This document shows, piece after piece, positions 22,745 to 34,004 of a DNA stretch of 64,000 bases. Under the pieces are notes generated by a model. It saw only the letters and a list, made by a program, of their open reading frames with translations. It was not told the origin of the DNA and did no database searches. Position 1 is the first letter of the stretch; every line of letters starts with the position of its first letter. A program made the position numbers and the translations under genes. The stretch is from Branchiostoma floridae. Its lineage: Eukaryota; Chordata; Leptocardii; Amphioxiformes; Branchiostomatidae. The stretch is from the NCBI RefSeq assembly GCF_000003815.2, contig NC_049995.1, forward strand, positions 10,375,768 through 10,439,767, in the 5' to 3' direction.

Positions 22745-25700
22745 ATGACCAAGCTAGGAGCTATGAAACATGGACATGGACATGGACACCAATGTGGGTG
22801 TGGCAAGCAGAGACTTCCCACTGCAGTACCTCACTCAATCCCCAGGAGGAGTGGTTTTGCATTTATCCAGGTGGTGAGCAGGTTTGCCATCGATGTGTTG
22901 GTGAGGTGCTGGGCGCTGTGCAGCACGGGACTGCTGGCAGTGCTGCTCTTCTATTGGCTGTACGGAGGATGGGTGGCCTCCATCGTGGTCTGGATCTCCA
23001 TATTTGGTAAGTATGAACTCCATATTTGTAAGTATGAGAGGTGCTTAGAGTTACAATTGTCCACTCCATATTTGGTATGTTTGAGAACTTGGCTCCATAT
23101 TTGGTATGTGTGAGAAGTCTCCTCCATATTTGGTATGTGTGACAAGTCACCATATTTGGATATGTGTGAGAAGTCTTCATATTTGGAAAGTGTGAGAAAT
23201 CTCCATATTTGTTAAATCTCCACATTGAGAAGTTTCCATGTTTGGTAAATGTGAGAATTTTCCATGCAAGTATTTGGTACTGTAAATGCAGGAATTTTCG
23301 CGGTGGTTTTATGTTCGCGCTTTTCGTGGTGGCCGCTTCACCGCGAATTTAAAACCACCCCGAACATTTTTCCATAACAGTAAGAGACTGCAGTGCATGG
23401 TGCTACCACGAACTTAAAACCACAGCGAAAAGTCCTTTTATTTGCTACCGAGGAATTAAATCACCGCGAACTTAAATGCAATTACAGTAGTATATTACAA
23501 TGTAGCATGCCCCATACATAAATACAGTTGTACTTCCATATATTCAGGAACTAAAACTCTCTGAACATTTTCCATTTTCTAGGAATCTTCTACAACTACC
23601 AAGACTACCTCCTGTACTACCCTGAGGTGCCCAAATCCTCGCGACTGCTGGTTCAGTCTCCCCAGGGGTGGAACGTACCCTTTGAGAGCCTCTTCATAAA
23701 GGCCAGGGATGGGACCAGGCTGCATGCACTATTACTCAAACAGCCAGAGGGCCTCGCTGCAACCGCACCCACTGTGCTGTTCCTCCATGGAAATGCCGGG
23801 AATATTGGACATAGGTACACAGCTACTTTTGTGCTTTGAGTGTGTTGTGGATTTGTGGAAAATTCTTCTTGGAAAATGGTAGAAATAAGGCTGTTTATCC
23901 TACACAGGCTTTTAACTAGGATTTTATTATAAAGGGTCCACATTTCTTAGTGAGTCATGGTAAGTGATAAAGGCACCACTATTGTAGAGGGGTCCGGGGG
24001 CATCCACCTTCCATAGTGCAGAGTTTTTGAGAATTTTAAGTTAAAATAGTGCATTCTGAGGGCAAAATTACTGTCAGAGAGGTCACAGTAGAAGACTGAC
24101 CACAAATGACCTCATGCCATCCCTGGTCAATCAGAATTCCATGCTTGTCAGAGGATCTGCTCCCCAGTGTAAGGGTGTCTAGTGCATCCAATTTCTTGTT
24201 ATTTTTAAGAAAACCTCGTCCAAATGACCCCATGACGCATGCCAGGGTATACGTAAAAGCCTGTATACATATGTAAAGATGTGTTTAAGTGAGGTTAAAC
24301 AAAATATTAGTTTGTAGGACTGGTATAGACCATGTGAAGGTAAAACATTTTGTTCTTGTATTTGCTTGCAAGTGTTGCCTTTCTAGTTCTTTTTCTATTT
24401 AAACCCATCACTTTTGTTCCAGGTTAGTGAATGCAGTGGCCTTGTATGCAGCAGTATCAGTTAATGTTTTACTGCTGGAGTACAGAGGGTATGGCAAGAG
24501 TGATGGCTCACCTTCAGAAACAGGTATGATATTTGAAATGATATGATAGTTAAACCTTATCCCTGCTAGTCTTATTACACTATACAGAAGAAGCCAGTTT
24601 TGAAATTGCACAACAGATAAATGCACACTTCTCTTATTTGCACAAAATTCAAAATCCCAAATCGGTGTGGTCCAGCTGGATGACTTTGCATTGTTGCACC
24701 ATCCAGATAATTGCACGAAATGCGCTGGCTAGTATTAGAGTGTGCAATTAAATCATTATGGTTTCTACAGTAACTGTATATCCATTGGCTTCAAGTTTTA
24801 GCAACAGGAAAGAGGTTGAAAAAGTTTGTTACCAAGAAAATAAACAGTCTGTTTTGATTTAAAGAAAGATTGTTTGATTGCTATTTCTAGCCATACATAA
24901 AGACATGTCTTTATCAATCACAGTTTTATCAAATGAAAGCTAGACAAACAAACTATCTGTATTGGATTTTAAAACTAAAATACTTGAGAGTAAAACTGCA
25001 GTTTGTACAAAAGCCACAAGGGGGCCCAAATATATGAAGTCTTGAAGTTCTATCTTGGACTATCTTCTACATGTACATCCAAGAAAGTAAGCTATAACGG
25101 GAGGTACCCCAACACGGTACGCTTTTTCTTGCGCTCAAACTCATGGCGCTCCATCGCTAGTTGCCTGAGAGTGGTCAAATTTTGATGACTGAATTTTTAA
25201 CTCATAGATTTGAACAACATACTTGAATAAGAAATGCATTCATGTGGTTCATGAACCTTTTGCGCTGCGTGTTAGAAGTGGCAAACACTGAGAGACAATT
25301 TCGTGTATGTAACCTTCCAATTTTGTGCTACGCTGGACAGTGTGCCTAACTCGGTACGCTTTTTTTTATATTTTGCTCTCTTCAGAAGTAAGTGGTAAAT
25401 TTAAGTACACAGAAAAAAATTAATAGTATGATATTTTAGCTTTCTTTTGACAGTAAAATCGTGACTGTATGTACTTCTTGTCTCACATGAGGAAGGCTGT
25501 ACCTAGAACAATCCAGCTGATGTTTTACGGGCAATGGGCTGAATGCACTGATTGTGAATGCCCGACTAAAAAAAAACATTACGAAAAAACGACACCGCCA
25601 ACATCAACAAAACTCTGTCTGATTATATGAAAATATCATCTACATCTCTCTGTCAAGTCTTATTTTCATAGACAGCACGAATCATTTGTTTACAGTCAAA

Positions 25701-26840
25701 TAAATCTTTGGAGCGTTCTCTAGTCTGCCACCTTCACGGCCACACTCCCTTGGGAGTACAATGGTGGCAATGTTTATGTCGCTTCCTTTTGGTTGCTTTT
25801 CTACTCAACAAACATTTGAAGACCCATATTCATAGTGTTTTATGGAGCTTTATTTATGTGTATCATGGCAGTTGTATGACTGCTTGGATGAGTTTGTATA
25901 GTTAGCGACACGAGCCGCCAATACGCAGAGGCCGGTGACCGCAGTGATTCAGCACTGTCAACATTACTGTTAGAATTCTGCTCTTAAAAAAACATGAAGT
26001 AAATATGTTAAAGTATACTTGGAATGCAAATTAAAGCTGTGTGCATGGGCTTGGTTTATTTACCTTGTAATCAGCATAGTCAGTGGCAACAAACACGGTG
26101 TACTTATGGATAATAAGATCAGCAAAAAATCCGTACCGTCTTACGACGGGGACCGTCTTAGGGCGGCCCCCGTTAGAAATTGTCTTTTACGTTAATTCTC
26201 TTTTGTTTTCTCCAATGTTGAATCATAATCATTCAATGCTGAAACCCATGATTATCCATACCAGATTGTATCAAGATATTAGAGATTCATGTATGTTAGC
26301 CTATATCGTTTAGTCGGTAGAATTTAAGATTTCTTTTGGATTTCAACTTTTCTGTTGTGTCTCTGAAGCTTCATGTTTTTCGCAGGTTTATATTTAGATG
26401 CAGAGGCAGCTGTGGACTTCCTTTACAGTAGAGCGGACATAAACCAGAGAAAAATCGTGGTCTTCGGCCGCTCTCTCGGAGGCGCCGTGGGAGTCCACCT
26501 AGCGACCCATTCCGTCTTCAGGGAGAGAATATTCGCCGTCATACTAGAGAACACCTTTACCAGCATACCACACATGGCCACTATTATATTTTCTATGAAG
26601 AGGATATTGAAATGGGTTCCAGTATGGATGTATAAAAATCAGGTAAGAACTTGATGTATATAATGTATACATATCCCATAGCCTTGCTTATCTCTGTCAA
26701 AACAGTAGTAGTAGTAACTGTAGTTACTGTTACAGTACTAGTAGTAGTTGAATGAGTAGTAGTTGGTAGTAGTTGTAGTAGTAGTAGTAGTAGTTTTAGT
26801 AGTAGTAGTTATATTATAGTTGTTTTAGTAGAAGTGAACT

Positions 26841-26887
<47 letters not shown>

Positions 26888-28761
26888 TCATTTGTATATA
26901 TAATGATCAGCCCCTATAGCTCTGTCCTGCCACTTGCTACATATTATAACCAAACGTCACATACAATTACCACGTCTGCTACAAGTAGCCATGGTGACAG
27001 CTGCCTGGTCCAAGTATTGGCCTCATTTGTTTGGAGGTGGGGAAGAAGAAATGGACCAAAAACAACATGTTTCCTTCTGTGAAGGTAAATGTAATAAAGA
27101 TGCAATAACAGTAACAGTTAAATCCATGTGAGAATTGTGTATACAGATTTTACCTTTTCCTTACAGTTTCTTTCTATCAAGAAGATTGGACAGTGTAGCC
27201 GACCGACTCTGTTTGTCTCAGGGCTCGCAGATCAGCTCATCCCTCCATACATGATGCAGCTTATGTTCCAGGTAATTATAGCTGTGTGTCTTTATACAAG
27301 TTCAGGATCAAATACAGTGTTACATTGCCCAATTATTACCTTCCTCAAGAAGCATAGATGTTTTTGATAGTTTTGTAATATAGTTTTTATTTGGCTTTGC
27401 TGCATACTTGCAACTTGTAAAGTTATGGATGGATTAATGAAATTTGGTAATATTAATATGTAATTTGCTCTTGTCCTATCGTAGAACTGATTTTTCCTTT
27501 GCAAGTTATAATAATAATTTAAGCCATTTAATTTCACACCCAATTTGCCTGCGTATCTCCTGCAATTATCTGACGTGTGCAATAATTCGAAGTTACCCAG
27601 TTGGACTGTATACTGTATTAGTGTGATCAATGAATAGGGGTCATGCCAGAAGTGTGCGGTTATCCGATGTGCATTAAATGGCTTCTACTAACTGTACAGG
27701 AAAATGTCATACCTTGTCATTTTCTTGATGCAACTTTTCATATTTGTAGTACTGAGCTGTATGATTATACTTTACATACTTTAACTTTGAGATACATGTA
27801 ACTTCCTTGTTCCTTGTGTATGTCTAGGAGTCAGGGTCAGTGTACAAGAGGATGTGTACCTTCCCTACAGGAACACACAATGAGACCTGGCAGTGTGATG
27901 GGTACTGTGATGTCATCAGGAGATTCCTACAGGAGGTAGGTCAAAGGTTAAAGGTCATATCAGGAGAATCCTACACGTCAATGGTTGATACCATCACTTG
28001 TTTCATATGTATAGTACCAATATGTCACTTGATGTTTGTACTGTCAGTGACCTCAAAAGGGCATACTGTTTCAGTCTATTTTTTATGTGTTTTATCCCTT
28101 ATTACTCTAGTCTGGGTACCATCCGGAAAGTAGTGCGCTCCAGCATTAATTATACACTATATACAGTCACTTATTGCTCTGACATTCATCATACACTATA
28201 TACAGTCACTTATTGCTCTGACATTCATCATACACTATATACAGTTGCTTCTCTGCTGTTCCGTCTGGGATTCTTGGCGACGTTAACGTCTGGAATCGTC
28301 CAATTTTTGGACGAGGGCGCTGATTGGTTCCTACACATGAGCAAATTAAGGAATGGATTCAATCGTTGGTTCAAACAGGCAACACCCAAAAAGCCCTCCG
28401 TCCACTTGTGGGAGGGCTTGTCGTCATGGAGCAAGAGCTCTAGATTGCCATTCCTTAATTCACTGATTAACTGATAATAATAGCACCAAACGATTTGGGT
28501 ATACAGTTCCCAAGATGGGTAGCAGAAGCAAACATAGGAGTAAACTACTACCTGGATGGTACCAGGCTAATATTACTCAAGATCCTTTTTAGATTGACAC
28601 CCCCTTCTTGAAGGTTGTTTGGTACAATCCATTAGTCAATAGTCATTGGAAATAAAGAATACTGATATCATGAATCCTTTCTTTTGTTTTAGGTGTCCCA
28701 GGCCCATGGATTAGAAGACACAGATGGAATAGTTCATGACCATACAATTTTAGATATATAA
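22745..28761 (+). CDS. ABHD13: ABHD13-like membrane-anchored alpha/beta hydrolase (7 coding exons, 377 aa)
   Basis: Coding exons 22745-23006, 23583-23814, 24423-24523, 26386-26642, 27167-27271, 27828-27935, 28693-28761; every junction is GT-AG and the frame is maintained. Domain order: a His/Cys/Gly-rich start (HGHGHGHQCGCG), a hydrophobic signal-anchor (about 45-85), then YNYQDYLLYYPE, oxyanion motif HGNAGNIGHR, EYRGYGKSDG, nucleophile elbow GRSLGG (Ser about 228), acid SGLADQLIPP (Asp about 306) and GTHNETW (His about 336). These match the ABHD13/Bem46 family, whose members are single-pass membrane serine hydrolases with poorly defined substrates. The vertebrate protein is about 337 aa; the extra length is at the N-terminus. 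A second in-frame ATG at 22,763 would give 371 aa. An acceptor at 22,695 implies a 5' untranslated exon upstream. Confidence 0.93.
23000..23250. repeat. Tandem array of splice-donor-like units at ABHD13 exon 1/intron 1
   Basis: The real junction reads CTCCATATTTG|GTAAGTATG. The intron continues with CTCCATATTTGTAAGTATGA, CTCCATATTTGGTATGTTTG, CTCCATATTTGGTATGTGTG (twice), CACCATATTTGGATATGTG, TTCATATTTGGAAAGTGTG and CTCCATATTTGTTAAAT. About eight decaying units of 25-60 bp derive from the last exon bases plus the 5' splice site. Confidence 0.85.
23280..23487. mobile_element. 208-bp Tc1/mariner-like MITE, copy 1
   Basis: Ends CTGTAAATGC and its near complement GCAATTACAG, flanked on both sides by TA (23,278-23,279 and 23,488-23,489). 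The interior is a long imperfect palindrome of TTCGCGGTGGTTTTA / TAAAACCACCCCGAA words. A copy of identical length lies at 55,409-55,616 in the opposite orientation. TA duplication and the termini fit a non-autonomous Tc1/mariner element. In ABHD13 intron 1. Confidence 0.85.
23930..24265. repeat. Dispersed ~310-bp repeat, copy 1
   Basis: Shares GGGGGCATCCACCTTCCAT, GACCACAAATGACCTCATG, GTCAGAGGATCTGCTCCCCA, TCCAATTTCTTGTTATT and ATGACGCATGCC with 36,735-37,075 in the same orientation. Fragments in reverse orientation are at 42,938-43,085 and 7,180-7,230. No open frame and no clear terminal repeats. Confidence 0.75.
26698..26889. repeat. (GTA/AGT)n trinucleotide microsatellite
   Basis: Interrupted AGT repeats with a perfect run at about 26,840-26,888, starting about 55 bp after the donor of ABHD13 exon 4. 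It creates a spurious poly-Ser open frame. Confidence 0.9.
28150..28247. repeat. 39-bp tandem repeat in ABHD13 intron 6
   Basis: Three units of CATACACTATATACAGTCAC followed by TTATTGCTCTGACATTCAT. ACACTATATACAGT recurs at 28,154, 28,193 and 28,232. Confidence 0.85.
28284..28460. other. Cluster of strong hairpins in ABHD13 intron 6
   Basis: AATTAAGGAATGG (28,344-28,356) and CCATTCCTTAATT (28,448-28,460) are a perfect 13-bp inverted repeat. Inside it AAGCCCTCC (28,391) pairs with GGAGGGCTT (28,411). Just upstream CGTCCAATTTTTGGACG is another stem. The origin is unknown; it may be a decayed mobile-element end. Confidence 0.6.
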
Positions 28762-28805
28762 AAAGGTCTAACAATTTTCAGTAAAGTACAGAGACATGCT
28801 CTTAA

Positions 28806-29198
28806 GGTATCTCGGTTGGCTAAATTGGCATTTTGACCTTCCATTGTTTTCTCATTAATGAATTCAGAAAGAATTGAGCCGTAACGAATATTGATAAATA
28901 GGCATTAAAAAAATCTGATTTTTTGGGGGCCAAATTGATGACGTCATCAGGTTTTATTGCCCCTAATATTATTTTTTCTACGATAAAATACAGCACCTTA
29001 GTACATACCACTGCAATGACACTATGTTTTTTATGTGCATAATGATGAAAGCTACAAACTCACGGTTGCACAAATTGATATCTACTAACGATCTGTAGTT
29101 ATTAAGAATTAACTTTTTTTTACGGCTCCATTCTTTCTTAATTCATTAATAAGAAAACAATGGAAGGTTAAAATGCCAATTTAGCCAACCGAAATACC
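28806..29198. mobile_element. 393-bp MITE flanked by TTAA
   Basis: Termini GGTATCTCGGTTGGCTAAAT and its near complement extend over about 80 bp of inverted repeat (including GGCATTTTGACCTTCCATTG). TTAA stands on both sides (28,802-28,805 and 29,199-29,202), which would fit a TTAA-targeting transposon such as piggyBac, although the terminus does not start with a canonical piggyBac sequence. Non-coding. It begins 45 bp after the ABHD13-like stop codon, so it may contribute to the 3' UTR. Confidence 0.8.
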
Positions 29199-29202
29199 TT
29201 AA

Positions 29203-30493
29203 GTTAATGGAAATCAGTGTCATGTTCTGCAGAAAAGAAAATGGTATGGAGAAAAAAGGAATTACCCGTTTGAACAAGGATTCTTCTGTGCATAGTCATT
29301 AGGTTTACCTGTGTAAGTCCTAACCCTTTGGTATATAGGGCAGTGCCCATCTCTGTTTCCTAAGCCCTTGGGCCACACACAGCAAGGAGGTTTCTTTACT
29401 TAGCAGTATATGTGTGTGTTCAACTATCATACTCTTTCTATGCTGAATTCTAAGCAGTACAATTTTATGCACTATTTGCTATGAGTCTGACTTTTAAAAA
29501 AACATCTCTTGGCAAGCCTTGTCTTTGTATTTCAATATGCACTATGGTCTATTGTCAGAAAATGTGCAAAGATTAGCTTTCAAAGAAAGCATCGAACTGC
29601 AAGAACTTGTATCTGTGGTCAATGTCTTACAGTGTAATACACTAAAATCAATTGTAGAAAATATTAGTGCATACAAGGCATCAGCACTATTGTTTCTTTG
29701 TTAACCCCCTTGGTGTATTTATCAGTGGATAATCTTATAACCAGGTGTCTGGAAGAAAAGTGGACTGCAACTGTACTTACAATGCAGGGCTCGAAATACT
29801 TTTTTCTGCATACCTGCACTGCACTCTGAATTTAGGGAATATGGATCATACTAAAATTGTTGAGGAACCATTGCTATTTTTTCTTTTATACTTTAAGTTA
29901 ATAGGTGGTAATAGTCAGTGCAGCTGTAACAACAATCCACATCGTCATCATAGGACATTTATGTATAAAACCCAGTACATGGGCCAATGCAGGTTGGGTG
30001 CAGGTAGACCTAGAAATACCTGCACAGCTCCAATTTTACCTGCACTAACGTGCATATGCAGGTGGTATTTCAAGCCCTGCAATGCTATAGTCATTGGTGT
30101 TTTCAATGGACCCTCTTTCCATTCCATACAGTACAGTCACTACGTTGTGTGATTCCACCGCAAAGCACTGACTTCAAGTGTTATACAGTTTAATTCGAGA
30201 GTGGAACTTCATATTATATAATTATTCTGTTATTTCGAAATCAGTGTACACTTTGAAGACATATCAGGAACAGAAATAAGAAAATTTCTGTATTTCTACC
30301 TGGTGAATAAAGGAACTTGAACTACACAATGTATATATATGATTATTGTTGTCTTTTGAAGTGATATTATATCTCGTGTCTTATGGTCACTTAGAACTTC
30401 ATCCTCTAGAAGTTTAAGGGGGTGGCAAGGGAAATTGACAATCCTATATTGCTGATCATTTTTATAACCATATGCCCTGTATACTAAGGGGAT
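29203..30493. other. Downstream of ABHD13-like gene, nothing recognised
   Basis: AT-rich, with short open frames lacking homology or splice partners. The real 3' UTR end of the ABHD13-like transcript is not located. Confidence 0.4.
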
Positions 30494-30578
30494 GTCCCTG
30501 TAGCTCAACTGGTAGCAGCCTCACATTTGAGCTCCTGGTTCCAATTAGTTGGTATCTAGTATATCTCACAGTTCAACC
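30494..30578 (+). mobile_element. tRNA-derived SINE, left part (interrupted)
   Basis: Starts GTCCCTGTAGCTCAACTGGT, with a Pol III box A. The same head is at 44,794-44,815. The expected continuation (TAGGTAGGGCATCTTGGTTG) is not here but 2.3 kb downstream at 32,923, after an inverted-repeat element, so the SINE is split. Confidence 0.7.
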
Positions 30579-30581
30579 TTA

Positions 30582-32917
30582 GGCCACACCAATTTAATTT
30601 CTTGGTTCACAGATTTTTTCATAAAAAATATGGAGCGAGAGGGCGAAATAAAAATAAAAATTGTAAAATGGTTGGGGTAAAGGTAACGGCTAATACAAAA
30701 CATAAAGAAAAAAAGTTTTCAGCTTAAAAAAAGTACAAAACAAGAGTTCGTAGACCTCAGGCCTGCATGAAATGTATTGGGTTTCTGTAGACCTATTGTG
30801 TATTTTTGCCTTTTTGTCTGTGGTACGTGGTTGGAAAAATGAGCTTTTTACCGTGTTGGTTGTGCACCATGCAAAAGTCTGACTCTGAAATTCCATTTTC
30901 TGAATTTGTAAGTTTGGACATGGATGAACATTACTTATTTTGGATTTCTTAAGTATGTAACCAACCACAGTACTTTGAAGTTGTTGAGACGCTACCTTTT
31001 TTTGTCTCAGATGGCCCATGCACATGTAGTTACTCAGACACATGATATACTAATATCTTCCTATTTCAATGTACTGACCTAATGCAGCTAAGTCTCCTTG
31101 GTTTGTGTTCTTCCAATGATATTCATTAAAGATTTATTTCTGGGGTGTTATTCACTTGACATCGGAATGTTACTTGCATAATTTGACCAATGATACTTTT
31201 ATCTGTAGTTCCATAGACATTAGACAATATGAATAGTGGTAGCCCCCATGCAGCAGCAACAGTTAGTCCCCAGGGTGGTATGATATTTTCATTCAATCCA
31301 TCCAACCCAAACCTAAATCTCCTGTAGTATCTAAGCCAAATTTAACAGCACAATTTACTATGAAAAATGTCCTTGTCAATCCCATTTATAGATGGCAAGC
31401 TGCTGGCAATGGAAGCTTTGAAAAGTTCAGAAGCTGTTGTAGTCAGAGCAAACACCCAGCAAACATCCCATTGCTTAGAAGGGGAATTTCATCATATATT
31501 TGCCGCGACAAAATGCAACAAACGATACTGAATTCAAAACAGAACAAAGCTAAGCCTCCACCACTTAACCCTGCCTGTACCATAGATTAAGCAGGCCCAA
31601 AAACCAAGCGAGTATGACTAGCCCAAAACAACAAATTTACCTGTATACAGTATGGAAATGGCATTACCAAAGAAACAAAAAGAAACACAGGACAAATCAT
31701 ACAGTCACATACCTTTCTCTTATGCCCACACTCTATACAGTTCTCCTCCACATTAGAAAATTGCATCTTCTTCTGTTTAAGTTCAAGTTCAACCATGATT
31801 GCCAACAGGGTAAAGGAACTTGTACCGGAACTTAAAACTCAGTACTATACAGCTCTAGAAACACCACAAAGAGTAATAAGCAAACTCCAATTATACCTGA
31901 CCAACAGATATATAATCTGGCACACTCCCGTCATCTGGCAAACTGTCAGTGCCACTAAGTAACCTGATACATTGAAGGTGGCCCAGGCCAGATGATGGTT
32001 CTACACCCAACCATAATCTGTTTTTAAAACCAAGCAGATATTGGGAGGATGCCCCAACCACACTAAAACAGGGTCAACCTATACAGTATCAAGTTCAAGC
32101 ACTAGGAGGCCCAAAATCAAACCTGACCACCAGGACACCACAAACAACTCACGTACCAAATGGCAACACAATGGCACCTTGCGTTCCGGAGATACAGCGC
32201 ACGCCCCGTGCCCGCACAAAAGGTAACCTAAAATGTCAAGTTCAAGCACCAAGGGCGCCAAAATCAAAATTGAGCATTATTCAGCCACCGCCGACACATG
32301 TGCCAAATATCATTGCGCCAGCACCAGCCGTTCAGAAGATATAACTCCGGAAACACCCCTCCCGGACACAAAATTCGACCTGCCGGGTCAAGTTCAAACG
32401 CGACAAGGCCCAAAGTCAATCCTAGGCAACAGGCAACAACCCCCCACCCATGCACCAAAAATCGTCGCAATCGCGCATATCGTTCCGGACACACAGCGCC
32501 AAAAGTGCCCCAAAAACACCAAAAATGCCACCTTCAATGTCAAGGTCAAGCGCCAGGAGGCCCAAAATCACACCTGAGTGTCAGGCTACCACCCCCAACC
32601 CACGTACCAAAAATCGTCGTGTTCGCACCATCCGTTCACGAGATACAGCGCCCTACATCCCCGGCTACCGAAAAGTTTCCACCAGCATCAAAACCATACC
32701 TGCATACATGCAGGTAAACACTATTATTGTACAGTAACAGCACCTGTACCCACACTTTAAGGAGCTTATAATATTAAGGCCAATTTGCTACACCAGAAAG
32801 TTGGTGAATGGTTTCATTAATGGTGAAAATTTGCTGAGTGATAATTTTTATTTTTATCTTTTTCGAAAAAATAGGAGCGAGCGAATCCGTGAACCAACAA
32901 ATTAAATTGGTGTGGCC
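30582..32917. mobile_element. 2.3-kb inverted-repeat DNA transposon inserted in a SINE
   Basis: Left end GGCCACACCAATTTAATTT, CTTGGTTCACAGATT, then GGAGCGAGAGGGCGAA and AAATAAAAATAAAAATT; the right end carries the complement in the same order, about 80 bp per arm with some mismatches. The flanks share CCTTAGG (30,577-30,583 and 32,916-32,922), which can be read as TTA flanking a GGCCACACC terminus or as a 7-bp duplication. A TTA target would fit PIF/Harbinger. No transposase is recognisable, so it is non-autonomous. It carries a GC-rich tandem array at its right side. Confidence 0.8.
32089..32700. repeat. ~150-bp GC-rich tandem array inside the 2.3-kb transposon
   Basis: Units begin with TCAAGTTCAAGC-type words at 32,089, 32,236, 32,388 and 32,540 (periods 147, 152, 152). 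Each also has GGCCCAAAATCA, a Pro-rich AC-rich middle and a CGTTC-GGAGATACAGCGC-type word. Units are diverged. Several overlapping open frames occur on both strands and are treated as artefacts. Confidence 0.75.
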
Positions 32918-32922
32918 TTAGG

Positions 32923-32990
32923 TAGGGCATCTTGGTTGGGGCTGCACTTCTTTTCAGATGGGGCATAAAATGGTTCAAATTGCTTGTTCA
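32923..32990 (+). mobile_element. tRNA-derived SINE, right part
   Basis: TAGGGCATCTTGGTTGGGGC continues the SINE that starts at 30,494. The uninterrupted relative at 44,794-44,945 has the same order: tRNA-like head, then GGGCATCTCGGTTGGGAC. Confidence 0.6.
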
Positions 32991-34004
32991 AGGTGTATTG
33001 AGTACATTTAAGTGAAAGGGCTAACAACCCCTCCTTGTAAAAATATAACCTGCTACTAAAACAGTATCCTTTTTGAGGTGCGTAATTATTAGTGATGCGG
33101 AAATCGTCGTCTGGAGCCTAAAGTCACCTATGTGCTGAAGCGACCATCCTGAAGCAGATGCCTAATTCCACAGAAAGCAGAAAACTTGTCGATGGGCGGG
33201 GGGGTGGCACCTTCAGGCTCCAGACTTTGCTGGAGGGCCAGCACACAGAAGAATGATACAAAATGTATAGTCATGCGTGCATCTCTTATTTATAGGGGGA
33301 GTGACGTCATACTTTTCGGCCAATCATTGTGCACCTCAAATAGCAAGAAAACTTGCTGCCCCATGTGCCACTTGGAACTACAAGACTCTCAACAAACAAA
33401 TTGAATTCCATATTTTAAGTGTTCAATATGACATTTTCATCATATATATCATAATTTTATGATAACCAATCAGTGAGACATGTTGTATCAAACTTGTGTT
33501 GGTCAATTTTATTTGATGACTTTTTAATCCTCACATGATTCTTAAATGAAACGTTATAACACTGTTATGTATGATAATTGATACACATGATAAAGTTGAT
33601 AATACACCTACATAATGCTTCGGGAAAATTGTGGTGAATATCATATTGCTTTATTAAATCATTAATCCTCGTTCAAAACAATGTGTTTGGATGGGAAATG
33701 TTAATAATGAAAATCTGAAGAATTACTAGTAACTCCATATTTTGTTATTACTAAATCTATCTATGATAGTTCATGTTGTTTATTCATATTCTATTTTAGT
33801 TCTTTAATATTTCCTTGATAGTTCATAACATGCTGTTGATATGTATACATATTAGAGATAAAGAAATGGTATCAAACTATTATTAGAAAATAATTGTGTT
33901 GTATCTAAGGACTTTTGTTAATTCTTAATGTTTTGTTGGTCCTCTGCTGACCAGGTGTATTGTGTACTGCGGTCCCTATGGTTGCCAGGTAGGTGTGTGG
34001 CCCG
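32991..34004. other. Between transposon block and iLBP gene A
   Basis: No gene is seen. On the minus strand AATAAA-type sequences occur at about 33,650 and 33,785, which could serve as poly(A) signals for iLBP gene A whose stop is at 34,005. Confidence 0.35.

Noticed and set aside
26834-27082. Poly-Ser open frame on the plus strand
   Set aside because: Translation of an AGT microsatellite in ABHD13 intron 4.
28391-28445. Helitron 3' end (hairpin followed by CTAG)
   Set aside because: CTAG is about 20 bases from the stem rather than the usual ~10, and no matching 5' TC end was seen.
32041-32760. Overlapping Pro/Thr-rich open frames on both strands
   Set aside because: They follow the ~150-bp GC-rich tandem array in a non-autonomous transposon; no conserved protein.
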